From Pectobacterium parmentieri (GTDB lineage: Bacteria > Pseudomonadota > Gammaproteobacteria > Enterobacterales > Enterobacteriaceae), in assembly GCF_001742145.1 (NCBI RefSeq), contig NZ_CP015749.1, forward strand, positions 1,116,001-1,180,000: DNA of 64,000 nucleotides. The letters are read 5' to 3'. A model generated the notes under the pieces. That model saw nothing but the letters and a program-made list of their open reading frames with translations, was not told the DNA's origin and did not search any database. Each line of letters starts with the position of its first letter. Position 1 is the first letter of the stretch. Both the position numbers and the translations under genes were made by a program. This document shows, in pieces, positions 52,190 to 63,400 of the stretch.

Positions 52190-53788
52190 ATGTCTGAATG
52201 CAAAGGATTGCAGAAGGAGGAGCAGAGGTACAAAAACGGTAAAGAGTCGGGGCAGATATCCTGGCTTGATCTGGCATTAACGCTGACTGCACAGAACACT
52301 GAGGCTGAACTGTGTGACTGGCTTTTGTCCACGGTGGCGTCTCACTTACGGCCCCGTGGTACGATACTTGGGCTGGTTGATCGCACCGGCAGGCAACTTT
52401 TTTGTCAAGGTCAGGTGGCAGATGAGCCCGTTGTGATGACACTTGATGTGGATGATTTCAGTCATCCATTGGCCTATGCCCTGCATGAGAGCAAAGCTCA
52501 TGTCTGGCCATCGTTGAATGGTGGTGCGCGTATTGAGCACTTGGCCTTTCAACAGATGCTGTCGGGGCTGGGAGCTGCGTGTGGGCTGTATGCCATACCG
52601 ATGTTATCGGATAGCGGCACCGTATTGGGAACACTGGCGCTACTGGATACACCAGAGCGTTTACAACAATGGCACGACAGTGGAGAAGGCAGAAAGCTGG
52701 TTCAGATATTCTGCAACCAACTGGTGCTTTTGCGCCAGCGATCGGGAGGGCTGCATCAGCAGTCAATGCTCAGTGCTTCTGTCAAACGAGCTCGGGATGA
52801 GGTGCGCCAGCAGAGGTTGATAAAACGTATACAGGATACCCTGATCGGCCAGTCGCTAGGCATGAGGGCATTGCAACAAAAGGTCTGGCAGGCGGCTGAG
52901 CATTCTTTGTCGGTGCTGATCCTAGGCGAAACGGGTACAGGCAAGGATGTGGTGGCCCGCCTGTTGCATCAGTGTTCCGCTAGGGGTGATGCGCCCTTTG
53001 TGGCGATTAACTGTGCCGCGATCCCCGAGAATCTGATCGAAAGTGAGTTGTTTGGCTACCAGAAAGGGGCATTTTCTGATGCTCTGAGCGACAAGGTTGG
53101 TCTGGTGGCGCAGGCCCATGGCGGCACGCTGTTTCTGGACGAGATCGGAGATATGCCGCTTGCCATGCAGGCCAAGTTATTGCGGGTGCTGGAGACCAAG
53201 TGTTTTCGCCCTCTCGGCGCAGAGCAGGAGGTGCATTCGGATTTCCGGCTAATTGCCGCCACGCATCATTCGTTGACAAAGCGCATATCAGACGGTGCGT
53301 TTCGCCAGGATCTGTACCACCGACTATGCCAGTGTGTATTGCATGTAGCGCCACTGCGCGAACGTGTAGAGGATATTCCGCTGCTGTGCCGTCACTTCAT
53401 CGCACTCTGTTGCAGACGGGAGCAGAAAGCACCCGTGACGCTGGAGCAGTCATTCCTGCGTCAGTTAATGCAGTATGCCTTTCCTGGCAACGTGCGGGAA
53501 CTGCGCAACTTGCTGGAGGTTGCTTGTGCTCATACCTCATCTGGCCAGCAGATCACCATGCAGTCACTGCCGCCCGAGGCGCAGAAACGGCTGGCAAGTG
53601 ACCAGGTTCAGGGAGAGGATTTCCAACACATAGCGGATTTACGCCTTGCGGTGTGTTTACGTGAGGCCACCGTCCTGCAAGCGAGGCTGCGACAGTTCGG
53701 GGGGGATCGTCAAGCTGCCGCAGACAGTCTGAATATACCCAAGCGTACGTTCAATCGTAAATGTCTCAGGTTGGGGATCAGGTATTGA
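52190..53788 (+). CDS. VasH-like sigma-54-type activator with altered GAFTGA loop
   Basis: The 532-residue regulator has an N-terminal GAF-like domain (about 35-190), an AAA+ domain (Walker A GETGTGKD near 245, Walker B GGTLFLDEIGDMP, arginine finger region RQDLYHRL) and a C-terminal Fis-type HTH (RQAAADSLNIPKRTFNRKC). This is the layout of VasH, which drives hcp/vgrG transcription with sigma-54. The L1 loop reads KGAFSDALSD where the family has GAFTGA. The start is ATG 52190, five bases after GGAGG. It sits about 3.7 kb beyond the rhs immunity gene. Confidence 0.85.
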   Translation: MSECKGLQKEEQRYKNGKESGQISWLDLALTLTAQNTEAELCDWLLSTVASHLRPRGTILGLVDRTGRQLFCQGQVADEPVVMTLDVDDFSHPLAYALHESKAHVWPSLNGGARIEHLAFQQMLSGLGAACGLYAIPMLSDSGTVLGTLALLDTPERLQQWHDSGEGRKLVQIFCNQLVLLRQRSGGLHQQSMLSASVKRARDEVRQQRLIKRIQDTLIGQSLGMRALQQKVWQAAEHSLSVLILGETGTGKDVVARLLHQCSARGDAPFVAINCAAIPENLIESELFGYQKGAFSDALSDKVGLVAQAHGGTLFLDEIGDMPLAMQAKLLRVLETKCFRPLGAEQEVHSDFRLIAATHHSLTKRISDGAFRQDLYHRLCQCVLHVAPLRERVEDIPLLCRHFIALCCRREQKAPVTLEQSFLRQLMQYAFPGNVRELRNLLEVACAHTSSGQQITMQSLPPEAQKRLASDQVQGEDFQHIADLRLAVCLREATVLQARLRQFGGDRQAAADSLNIPKRTFNRKCLRLGIRY

Positions 53789-53846
53789 CGGTATTGTGTC
53801 AGTGCGTCTTGATAACGGGGCATATGCGCTGCGCCGGATTGCATGA

Positions 53847-54544
53847 TTAAGTTGGCTCGTTCTCCAGAAGCGTTAAGTATGGATTATTGGGTGGTTGCTC
53901 CGAGAAGACGCTCGACGGGTCTGTGAGTAAGTAACCGTGCAACCGCCGAGTTTTTCTTGGCCCCGTCATCTGGCATGTCCAGATGTTCAGGCCGCTGGGC
54001 TGCTTTCGATGCGCCTGGTGCTTTTCGAAGCGCTTTTGAATCCACTGCCAATCCTGTAATCCCTCTTGTTTCTCCAGGGTGGCGTGTGTCGGGTGCTCCT
54101 GCACATAGCGCTGGAAAATCCCAGGACTGACAAGATAGACCGTATCGTTCACGGTATGCACCATCGCTTTGGCGTCGTTGATGATGAGTTTGCGTGATTT
54201 AACTCCTTCCCTCAACCAGGCGATGAAGTGTTCGCTCGAAAGCGGTTTGACAGACTCAGGTTGGGATGGCGTATCCGAGGCCTGTTACGGTATGGGCTCA
54301 TCCGTGTCATCAGGTGGCGAGGATGCGGGTTGTGCAGCGCTCGACGCACTGGAGGATGCTACTGTGCTAGGCGCTTCGGCTGGTATCAGCATTGCGAGCA
54401 TGTCTTCCATGACATCGTGTGGCGCAGTGGGGGACGGTGCTGTTGCAAGAACGGATGTGGGGTGAGCGGGAGAGGCCGATACGGCGGCTTCAGGTGCGGC
54501 AAGCATCGCGTCGCTGCTATCGGGGGAACTGGTATCGATCGTCA
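53847..54544 (-). pseudogene. C-terminal remnant of a MOBH-type ICE relaxase (TraI_2)
   Basis: From about 54284 the frame reads the TraI_2 C-terminal domain: HFIAWLREGVKSRKLIINDAK, VYLVSPGIFQRYVQEHP, QWIQKRFEKHQAHRK, LNIWTCQMTGPRKTRRLHGY, ending NPYLTL. Upstream is an Ala/Pro/Ser-rich linker, with a TAA (54285-54287) in the same frame. The nuclease and helicase-like N-terminal parts are gone. It shows that an integrative conjugative element once occupied this site. Confidence 0.75.
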
Positions 54545-54764
54545 CCGCCTTATCCTGATAGCGTTTTTTCCAGTTGTAGAGCGTGTTCTCTTTGATATCA
54601 AGCTCCTGTGCCATACGGGCAACAGACTTGCCGCTTTCGAGCAGTAACGCCACTGCTCTGCGCTTGAATTCCGGGGTATATTGTTGTCTCGTCATAGTGA
54701 CCTCGCTTTCGTTGACTGATTTGAAAACAAGGTGGGCACTAAATCAAGGACAGATCACTTTGGG
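54545..54764 (-). mobile_element. IS3-family left end and orfA N-terminus
   Basis: TGATCTGTCC at 54764 leftward looks like the IS end, followed by the orfA start at 54695 (TRQQYTPEFKRRAVALLLES, TLYNWKKRY). After about 50 codons the frame runs without a stop into the relaxase linker, so the rest of the IS is missing. The IS end abuts the integrase stump. Confidence 0.65.
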
Positions 54765-54932
54765 GTAGGTGCAAAGAGATAGGCGTTTTTGTTTACCTAG
54801 CCAGTAATAGCGGAAATGCCACGATTTCCCACCGCTCGGTGAGACGGAAAGAGAAAGGCCATTATCATCTGGGAGTGTATAGGCTTTGCCAATTGCTTTT
54901 GCTTGGCGAACAGCTATAGCAGAAAGTACCAT
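54765..54932 (-). pseudogene. Truncated P4-type integrase (N-terminal stump) at tRNA-Val
   Basis: ATG 54932 opens MVLSAIAVRQAKAIGKAY, then GLSLSVSPSGGKSWHFRYYW and KQKRLSLCTYPKV, where IS3 sequence begins. It aligns over its whole length with the stump at 40231-40434, and both break at the TYP[E/K] position. It points away from tRNA-Val. Confidence 0.8.
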
Positions 54933-55026
54933 GATCGTCGCTCCTGATTAGCATCAGAGCTGGATTTTGGTTCTTGGTCGTGTTGTTTAACAGTAACAAT
55001 CTGGAAGTGAGATTACCCGTATTCAA

Positions 55027-55050
55027 ATGGACTTAAAAATGGACTTAAAA
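55027..55050 (-). repeat. Tandem 12-bp repeat between tRNA-Val and integrase stump
   Basis: Two exact copies of ATGGACTTAAAA on the plus strand, ending 110 bases from the tRNA-Val 3' end. They match the pair at 40112-40135 in 11 of 12 positions, at the same distance and orientation relative to tRNA and integrase. Confidence 0.7.
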
Positions 55051-55159
55051 CCATTGGATATGAGTAGATTTTGATAGGTTTTACTGGAACAAGAGAAGAT
55101 AAAAATTTTCTTCTTTTCAAGATGTTATAGACATTAGCATACGTCTATAGAGCATGAAT

Positions 55160-55236
55160 TGGTACGACCGAGTGGACTCGAACCACCGACCCCCACCATG
55201 TCAAGGTGGTGCTCTAACCAACTGAGCTACGGTCGT
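55160..55236 (-). tRNA. tRNA-Val(GAC)
   Basis: 77 bases on the minus strand with encoded CCA. The acceptor stem is ACGACCG / CGGTCGT, the anticodon loop TTGACAT has anticodon GAC, and the T-loop is TTCGAGT. The body is essentially that of E. coli valV/valW, with a different acceptor stem. Its 3' end faces the island. Confidence 0.94.
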
Positions 55237-57877
<2,641 letters not shown>

Positions 57878-57887
57878 GACGTAACGA

Positions 57888-57920
57888 CTCCCTGCGCGGG
57901 CGCTTGTGCCGCGTGGGGAG
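57888..57920 (+). terminator. Stem-loop terminator after katG
   Basis: CTCCCTGCGCGG pairs with CCGCGTGGGGAG around a nine-base loop, ten bases after the stop, followed by ATTCATTTTC. Confidence 0.65.
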
Positions 57921-57963
57921 ATTCATTTTCCACTGTGGTACATTTTCGGCGCGTCCGTGCAGA

Positions 57964-58227
57964 TCACGGTTTCTTCAGGTTCATCATAAATTCCCTGAAC
58001 GGAGCGGCAAATTCCTTAAACAGTGGATGCTTTCTTTGCTGCATCATCACTTCACCAAATAGCTTCAGCCCCACCATAAAGGCCTGAGTTTGTTCCGGCG
58101 TCATGTCCATCTTGCCATCGACTTTTTCCAGTAACTTGAACTGGTCGTCGTGAAGCGAGAATGCAAACGACAGCGTGCGTTTCTGCTCGTCTTTTTCTTC
58201 TACCGTAATCTGATAGACGTTTCCCAT
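57964..58227 (-). CDS. DUF3861 family protein
   Basis: The 87-residue protein (VYQITVEEKDEQKRTLSFAFS, MTPEQTQAFMVGLKLFGEVMM) matches the DUF3861 pattern of a small beta-rich start and a helical end. The function is unknown. It is divergent from a MarR gene across an 80-base gap with palindromes, so it is a likely target of that regulator. Confidence 0.75.
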   Translation of the reverse strand: MGNVYQITVEEKDEQKRTLSFAFSLHDDQFKLLEKVDGKMDMTPEQTQAFMVGLKLFGEVMMQQRKHPLFKEFAAPFREFMMNLKKP

Positions 58228-58257
58228 CGTAGCCTCGCTAAATTGAACTCATGATAG

Positions 58258-58302
58258 ATAGTTGATAAAATCAACTATATGATCATTGGTTGACTGAGTC
58301 AA
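58258..58302. promoter_or_regulatory. Two palindromic operators between DUF3861 and marR
   Basis: ATAGTTGAT-AAA-ATCAACTAT (58258-58278) is a perfect 9-3-9 inverted repeat. TTGACTGAGTCAA (58290-58302) is a second, 6-1-6 palindrome. Both suit a MarR-family dimer repressing the two divergent genes. Confidence 0.65.
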
Positions 58303-58308
58303 TAAAAC

Positions 58309-58722
58309 ATGATGAAAGCCCTTTTTGCCTTATTAGAACGCTATAAGGCACAGATGCAGGAACAGATGAAAGCGCATGATATTAGTCTGGATGTGGTACA
58401 CGTCAGGCTATGTAAGATCATCGCGACGGAAGGGCGCATTACGCCTCAGTCGCTGGCGAAAACGGTGGGGCGGGATAAGGCGCAGATCACTCGAATGGTG
58501 GCTGAGCTGGTCAAGCGTGATTATGTCCGCAAGATTGATAACCCTGATGATGGCCGTAGCGTATGGCTCAGTTTGTCCGATAAAGGCGTCGCGTTTACGC
58601 AGGTTTTTCTGCATAAGGAAAAGCAAATAGAGGCACAGATGCTTCAGGCACTGTCCTCGGACGAACAAACCCTGTTTAGTGCGCTGCTGGAAAAAATAGC
58701 GGCGAGCGATTCCGCACACTAA
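58309..58722 (+). CDS. MarR family transcriptional regulator
   Basis: The 137-residue protein has the winged-helix core: SLDVVHVRLCKIIATEGRI, recognition-helix region RDKAQITRMVAELVKRDYV, and the wing NPDDGRSVWLSLSDKG. It probably represses itself and the divergent DUF3861 gene by binding the palindromes just upstream. The ligand is unknown. ATG 58312 is an alternative start. Confidence 0.85.
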   Translation: MMKALFALLERYKAQMQEQMKAHDISLDVVHVRLCKIIATEGRITPQSLAKTVGRDKAQITRMVAELVKRDYVRKIDNPDDGRSVWLSLSDKGVAFTQVFLHKEKQIEAQMLQALSSDEQTLFSALLEKIAASDSAH

Positions 58723-58904
58723 ACCCTGTATCGGTTAACCCTCTCTGCACTGCCGTGAGGCGAACTCACCGTGCGGTTGCACCGCGATGACGCGAGAACG
58801 GCGTTTTTCCCTGCACAAACGCCAGCCATAGCGGCATTTCCGGTACTGGCACGCATTTTGCTTTTATCTATTCGGGACAGCACCACATAGGGCGCTGAAC
58901 AACC

Positions 58905-59012
58905 TGAATAGCTGGCTAGGGTTCCGATCCATGCAATATGGATGTCTGGTCCGAGAGCTGGCGACCTCCAGTTGAGGTTACACGGCGGGACAAAAGCCCG
59001 GGAGACAGCAAC
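58905..59012 (+). ncRNA. Guanidine-I riboswitch (ykkC-yxkD)
   Basis: Conserved aptamer blocks appear in order: CTAGGGTTCCG, CTGGTCCGAGAG and ACACGGCGGGACAAAAGCCCGGGAGA. This RNA binds guanidinium and turns on downstream genes, here a guanidine import and breakdown operon. The end of the aptamer (GCCCGGGAGA) overlaps the 5' arm of the terminator, as expected for an ON switch. Confidence 0.93.
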
Positions 59013-59043
59013 ACCCATGGTGTCGCGCTGTTCCCGCTTTTTT
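58999..59043 (+). terminator. Riboswitch-controlled terminator
   Basis: GGGAGACAGC..ACACC pairs with GGTGT..GCTGTTCCC, followed by GCTTTTTT. Its 5' arm uses bases of the guanidine-I aptamer, so guanidine binding should prevent it forming. Confidence 0.85.
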
Positions 59044-59065
59044 CCTACTCAACCGGAGGTCTGGC

Positions 59066-60124
59066 ATGAATCTATCTCGTTTACTGGGCGTTTGCGTCCT
59101 CAGTCTCTCAACGCTGCTGAGCTTCCCTTCACAGGCTGCGCCTAAAACGCAATTCAACGTGTGCTGGACTATCTATGCCGGATGGATGCCGTGGGGTTTC
59201 ATCGGCACGCAGGGCATTATCGATAAATGGGCCGACAAGTACGGCATCAAGATTAAGGTTACCCAGCTTAACGACTACGTCGAGTCGATCAACCAATACA
59301 CCGCCGGACAGTTTGACGGCTGCACCATGACCAACATGGATGCGCTGACCATTCCGGCTGCGGGTGGTGTGGATACCACGGCGTTGCTGCTTGGCAGTTT
59401 CTCCGCAGGCAATGACGGCATCGTACTCAAAGGCAAAGGGAAAACGTTGAACGACTTGCGTGGGATGAAGGTTAACCTGCCTGAACTCTCCGTTTCTCAT
59501 TATCTGCTAGTACGTGGTCTGGAAACGGCCGGATTACGTGAGCGGGATGTCACGGTCGTCAACACGTCGGATGCCGATATTGTTGCCGCTTTCGCGACTC
59601 GCAGCGTACAGGCGGCGGTCGCCTGGAACCCGCAGCTTTCCGTGATCAAAAGCCAGCCGGACACGACGGAAGTTTTCCAGTCCGGCCAGATCCCTGGCGA
59701 ACTGATCGACATGATGGTCGTGAACACGCAGACGCTGCAAGAAAATCCGGCGCTGGGAAAAGCGCTGGCCGGTGCCTGGTTTGAAATGATGGCGCTGATG
59801 AAAGCGGGCGACAAGTCGACGTTGGAATCGATGGCTGCCGCTTCCGGCACCAATTTAGCAGGTTATCAGGCGCAGCTAAAAACCACCCATCTGTTTTATT
59901 CTGCACAGGACAATCTGACCTTCCTGACCAGCGCGGATCTTCCGAACACCATGAAACGCGTTGCCGATTTCTCCTTTGATAAAGGGCTGCTCGGAACCGG
60001 CGCACAGAGTGCCGATTTTATCGGCATGACCTTCCCTGGGCAGATCACGCAAGGTGACAGCACTAATGTGAAACTACGCTTTGACGACACCTTCGTGCGT
60101 CTGGCCGCAGAGAACAAACTCTGA
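59066..60124 (+). CDS. ABC transporter substrate-binding protein of the guanidine operon
   Basis: The 352-residue periplasmic binding protein has a signal peptide (to about residue 25, SFPSQAAP) and an NrtA/SsuA/TauA-like fold (WTIYAGWMPWGFIGTQGIIDKWA). It belongs to the transporter group found beside urea/guanidine carboxylase genes and probably captures guanidinium. CGGAGGT precedes the ATG by five bases. Confidence 0.88.
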   Translation: MNLSRLLGVCVLSLSTLLSFPSQAAPKTQFNVCWTIYAGWMPWGFIGTQGIIDKWADKYGIKIKVTQLNDYVESINQYTAGQFDGCTMTNMDALTIPAAGGVDTTALLLGSFSAGNDGIVLKGKGKTLNDLRGMKVNLPELSVSHYLLVRGLETAGLRERDVTVVNTSDADIVAAFATRSVQAAVAWNPQLSVIKSQPDTTEVFQSGQIPGELIDMMVVNTQTLQENPALGKALAGAWFEMMALMKAGDKSTLESMAAASGTNLAGYQAQLKTTHLFYSAQDNLTFLTSADLPNTMKRVADFSFDKGLLGTGAQSADFIGMTFPGQITQGDSTNVKLRFDDTFVRLAAENKL

Positions 60125-60147
60125 CCTCGCAGACTGGAGAGACTATC

Positions 60148-60963
60148 GTGCGCTTGATCAATCGCTCCCCCAGCCGAGGCGGACGGCTGCTGCTTGTCCT
60201 GCTGCCGTTTACCGTGCTGCTGGTGCTGTACCTCGTGGGGTCAGCGCTACGACTGGAAGCTAATCCCAATGACAAACTGCTGCCAAGTCTTGGGCAAATG
60301 GCCGAGGCGATTCAGCGCATGGCATTGACCGAAGACAAACGTAGCGGTGACTACCTGTTCTGGCTGGATACGCAGGCCAGTCTGGTGCGTCTCGCGCTGG
60401 GACTGGGGATCGCCAGCCTGTTGAGCCTGTTGTTTGGGATTGCAGCAGGGGCTTTTCCGCTGTTCCGTGCGTCGCTCTCGCCGTTGATGACGGTGCTGTC
60501 GATGATCCCGCCGCTGGCGATTTTACCGATTCTTTTCATCGTCTTCGGATTGGATGAACTCTCGAAAGTGATGCTGATCGTCATTGGTGTTACGCCGATG
60601 TTGGCGCGCGATCTCGAACAGCGTGCCCGCAATATCCCACAGGAAATGCTGATCAAAGCACAGACGCTGGGGGCGAACAGTTGGGTGGTAGTGTTGCGCG
60701 TCATTCTGCCGCAACTGCTGTCACGGCTGTTGATTTCCCTGCGGCTGCTGCTGGGCGCGGCGTGGCTGTTCCTCATCTCTGCCGAAGCGATTTCAGCAAC
60801 GGCGGGGCTGGGCTACCGCATCTTTCTGGTACGTCGCTATTTGGCGATGGACGTGATTCTGCCTTACGTAGTGTGGATCACGCTGCTGGCATGGTTGATG
60901 GATATGGTACTGCGCTGGCTGCATCGCCGCTGGTTCCCGTGGTCAGAGGAAAGCAAAGCATGA
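60148..60963 (+). CDS. ABC transporter permease of the guanidine operon
   Basis: The 271-residue protein has about six helices and a conserved cytoplasmic loop (AQTLGANSWVVVLRVILPQL). It starts with GTG six bases after GGAGAG, and its stop overlaps the ATPase start. It is the membrane channel for the binding protein encoded just upstream. Confidence 0.9.
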   Translation: MRLINRSPSRGGRLLLVLLPFTVLLVLYLVGSALRLEANPNDKLLPSLGQMAEAIQRMALTEDKRSGDYLFWLDTQASLVRLALGLGIASLLSLLFGIAAGAFPLFRASLSPLMTVLSMIPPLAILPILFIVFGLDELSKVMLIVIGVTPMLARDLEQRARNIPQEMLIKAQTLGANSWVVVLRVILPQLLSRLLISLRLLLGAAWLFLISAEAISATAGLGYRIFLVRRYLAMDVILPYVVWITLLAWLMDMVLRWLHRRWFPWSEESKA

Positions 60964-61751
60964 GTTTTATCGAGATCGATAACATCTGGCAAGAATACGG
61001 CGACCACGTCGTGCTGGAACGGCTCAACCTGAACGTTGAGGAAGGGGAATTCTGCACGATGGTCGGTGCATCCGGCTGCGGTAAATCCACCTTTTTACGT
61101 CTGCTGCTGGGGCAGGAAACGCCCAGTCGTGGCGAAGTACGGCTCGAAGGGAAACTGCTACCCGCCGAACCGGATGCCAGCCGCGGCGTGGTGTTTCAGC
61201 GCTATTCGGTTTTCCCACATTTAACCGTGCTGGAAAATGTGGTGATTGGACTAGAAATACCGCGCTCCCCTTGGCTAGGCAGGCTGTTTGGACGGCGTAA
61301 GCAGGAGGCGCGCGACAGAGCAGCCCGTATGCTGGCACGCGTCGGGCTTGGGCATACGATGAACAAATATCCCAATCAACTTTCCGGCGGGATGCAGCAG
61401 CGGCTTGCGATTGCTCAAGCGTTTATTGTCCAGCCACGCATCCTGCTGCTTGATGAACCCTTTGGGGCGCTGGATCCCGGCATTCGCGGTGATATGCACA
61501 CCCTGTTACTGGAGCTGTGGCGTGAAACCCGCTTAACGGTCTTTATGGTCACCCACGATTTGCCAGAAGGCTTCCACCTTGGCACACGTTTGCTGGTGTT
61601 CGACAAGGTGCGTGTCGATCCCCATGCGCCGGAAGCCTATGGCGCACGCATTACTTATGACATTCCGCTGAATCAGGCGCGCCTCGCCACGCGCCAGCGT
61701 GCGGTTACGCCGCTGTCTCCTGCTGTCAGCGCGATGGCATCCCCCGTTTAA
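60960..61751 (+). CDS. ABC transporter ATP-binding protein of the guanidine operon
   Basis: The 263-residue ATPase has Walker A GASGCGKST, signature LSGGMQQRLAIAQA and Walker B ILLLDEPFGALDP. The start at ATG 60960 overlaps the permease stop; the longer open frame lies inside the permease gene. It energises the importer. Confidence 0.92.
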   Translation: MSFIEIDNIWQEYGDHVVLERLNLNVEEGEFCTMVGASGCGKSTFLRLLLGQETPSRGEVRLEGKLLPAEPDASRGVVFQRYSVFPHLTVLENVVIGLEIPRSPWLGRLFGRRKQEARDRAARMLARVGLGHTMNKYPNQLSGGMQQRLAIAQAFIVQPRILLLDEPFGALDPGIRGDMHTLLLELWRETRLTVFMVTHDLPEGFHLGTRLLVFDKVRVDPHAPEAYGARITYDIPLNQARLATRQRAVTPLSPAVSAMASPV

Positions 61752-61764
61752 GGAGCTTTCTGTT

Positions 61765-62511
61765 ATGACAGAGATACAGACATCGACAAAGATATCGACA
61801 GGCCGGCCAACGTTTGATGAAGAAACGGTGCCGGGCGGAGGCCATACCTCCTTCATTCTCAAGCGCGGACAAATTTTGCGGATCACGGATGTAGAGGGCG
61901 GCGGCAATGTCGGCCTGCTGCTGTTTAACGCGCGCCAGACCAGCGAACGCCTAAACCTGCCGGACACCCTGAAAGGGCAACATACCGCCAAATTAACGGT
62001 TGGGCACTGCCTCTATTCCGATATGGGGCGCGTGCTGGCAGCGATCGTTACCGATACGTGCGGCTGGCACGACAGTTTTGGCGGTGTGCTTAATGCGCAG
62101 GAGGTACATGAGAAATACGGGCAGGGACGTTATCAGGAATTGCGCAACGGTTTTTTCCGTAACGGTATGGATAACCTGCTGGTCGAGATGGGGAAATGGA
62201 ACCTCAATCTGCAAGATTTGCTGATGACGATCAACCTATTCAGCAAAGTCACGGTGGATGCGCAGGGGCAATTTCATTTTCATGCCAATCATTCGCAGAC
62301 GGGAGACTACATCGAGCTGTATGCACCGATGGACACGCTGGTCGTGTTGACCGCTTTGCAGCACCCGATGGATCCCAACCCGACGTATGCGCCGCGTCCG
62401 ATTGCACTCACCTGGAGTCGAGGAGAGGGCGAGGATGTCGCCAAATACTGCCGTGAGTTCCGTGAGGAAAATACACGCGCGTTTCACAATACCGAACGCG
62501 GTTACCTGTAA
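61765..62511 (+). CDS. DUF1989 protein, carboxyguanidine deiminase subunit (urea carboxylase-associated)
   Basis: The 248-residue protein of the urea carboxylase-associated family carries [19 protein letters not shown] and [11 protein letters not shown], with Cys and His typical of metal binding. In guanidine-utilising bacteria the two DUF1989 proteins form the deiminase that converts carboxyguanidine to allophanate. Start at ATG 61765 after AAGGAG. The partner follows 11 bases later. Confidence 0.88.
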   Translation: MTEIQTSTKISTGRPTFDEETVPGGGHTSFILKRGQILRITDVEGGGNVGLLLFNARQTSERLNLPDTLKGQHTAKLTVGHCLYSDMGRVLAAIVTDTCGWHDSFGGVLNAQEVHEKYGQGRYQELRNGFFRNGMDNLLVEMGKWNLNLQDLLMTINLFSKVTVDAQGQFHFHANHSQTGDYIELYAPMDTLVVLTALQHPMDPNPTYAPRPIALTWSRGEGEDVAKYCREFREENTRAFHNTERGYL

Positions 62512-62522
62512 GGAGGCCGGGT

Positions 62523-63158
62523 ATGACGTTAATTGCCAGCAATAAAATAGTCGAGGACGCGGTCTTCCGCCATGTCATCCCAGCCGGAGAACCCTATCTG
62601 TTTGAGGTAAAACAAGGGCAAACATTGCGGCTGCTGGATTTAGAAGGTAATCAGGCGGTGGATACGTTGTTCTATCGTGTCGATAACCCGCGTGAACGCT
62701 ACGATCCACAACGTACGCTACGCCGTCAGAATAACGTCTATCTGACGACAGGTAGCGTGCTGTATTCCAACCTTGGTAATCCGTTATTGACGATCGTCGC
62801 TGATACCTGTGGTCGGCACGACACCTTGGGTGGAGCTTGTGCGCAGGAGAGCAATACCGTGCGCTATGCGCTCGACCGACGCTACATGCACAGTTGCCGT
62901 GACAATTTTCTTTGTGCTTGCCTGCACGATGGCCGACTGAACAAGCAAGATATTGGCGCGAACATCAACTTCTTTATGAACGTGCCGGTAACGGCGGAAG
63001 GCGGGCTGACCTTCGAGGACGGCATTTCCGCGCCGGGAAAATACGTGGAGTTACGTGCTGAAACGGACGTCGTCGTGCTGATTTCCAACTGTCCGCAGCT
63101 TAACAACCCATGTAACGGTTGGAATCCGACGCCTGCGGAGGTGCTGGTATGGAATTGA
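62523..63158 (+). CDS. DUF1989 protein, second carboxyguanidine deiminase subunit
   Basis: The 211-residue paralogue of the preceding protein has [35 protein letters not shown] and CLHDGRL. It probably forms a heterodimer with its neighbour. AAGGAGG precedes the ATG. Its last ten bases overlap a possible 46-codon gene. Confidence 0.88.
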   Translation: MTLIASNKIVEDAVFRHVIPAGEPYLFEVKQGQTLRLLDLEGNQAVDTLFYRVDNPRERYDPQRTLRRQNNVYLTTGSVLYSNLGNPLLTIVADTCGRHDTLGGACAQESNTVRYALDRRYMHSCRDNFLCACLHDGRLNKQDIGANINFFMNVPVTAEGGLTFEDGISAPGKYVELRAETDVVVLISNCPQLNNPCNGWNPTPAEVLVWN

Positions 63159-63289
63159 CGCCGGATCGAGATCGTGAAAAACACATGCGTTGGCTGCGTG
63201 TGAAAATGTGGCTGGTGAGTGCGCTGGAAGCGAGGGCAAATCGGTATTTTCTGCCGCTGACGAGCCGTTCTTCGTCTGACAAAACCTGA
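63149..63289 (+). CDS. Possible 46-residue protein coupled to the deiminase gene
   Basis: ATG 63149 lies ten bases inside the previous gene, with GCGGAGG nearby upstream. The frame encodes [20 protein letters not shown] and ends SSSDKT. It is basic, with no membrane helix. It may be a small operon member or chance; the 111 bases after it are non-coding. Confidence 0.3.
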   Translation: MELTPDRDREKHMRWLRVKMWLVSALEARANRYFLPLTSRSSSDKT

Positions 63290-63400
63290 TAATTTCGGTG
63301 TTGTGGCACATCTCTACATTCTTTGACCGTGACCGCGATGGACGACCATCATGCGGATCGCATTTTGGCGGGACGACCTGCCCTTGCATGAGTCTAGCGT

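Noticed and set aside
63182..63200. TGCGTTGGCTGCGT shared with the palindromic repeat near 25400
   Set aside because: Only 14 bases match, with no repeat ends nearby; likely chance.
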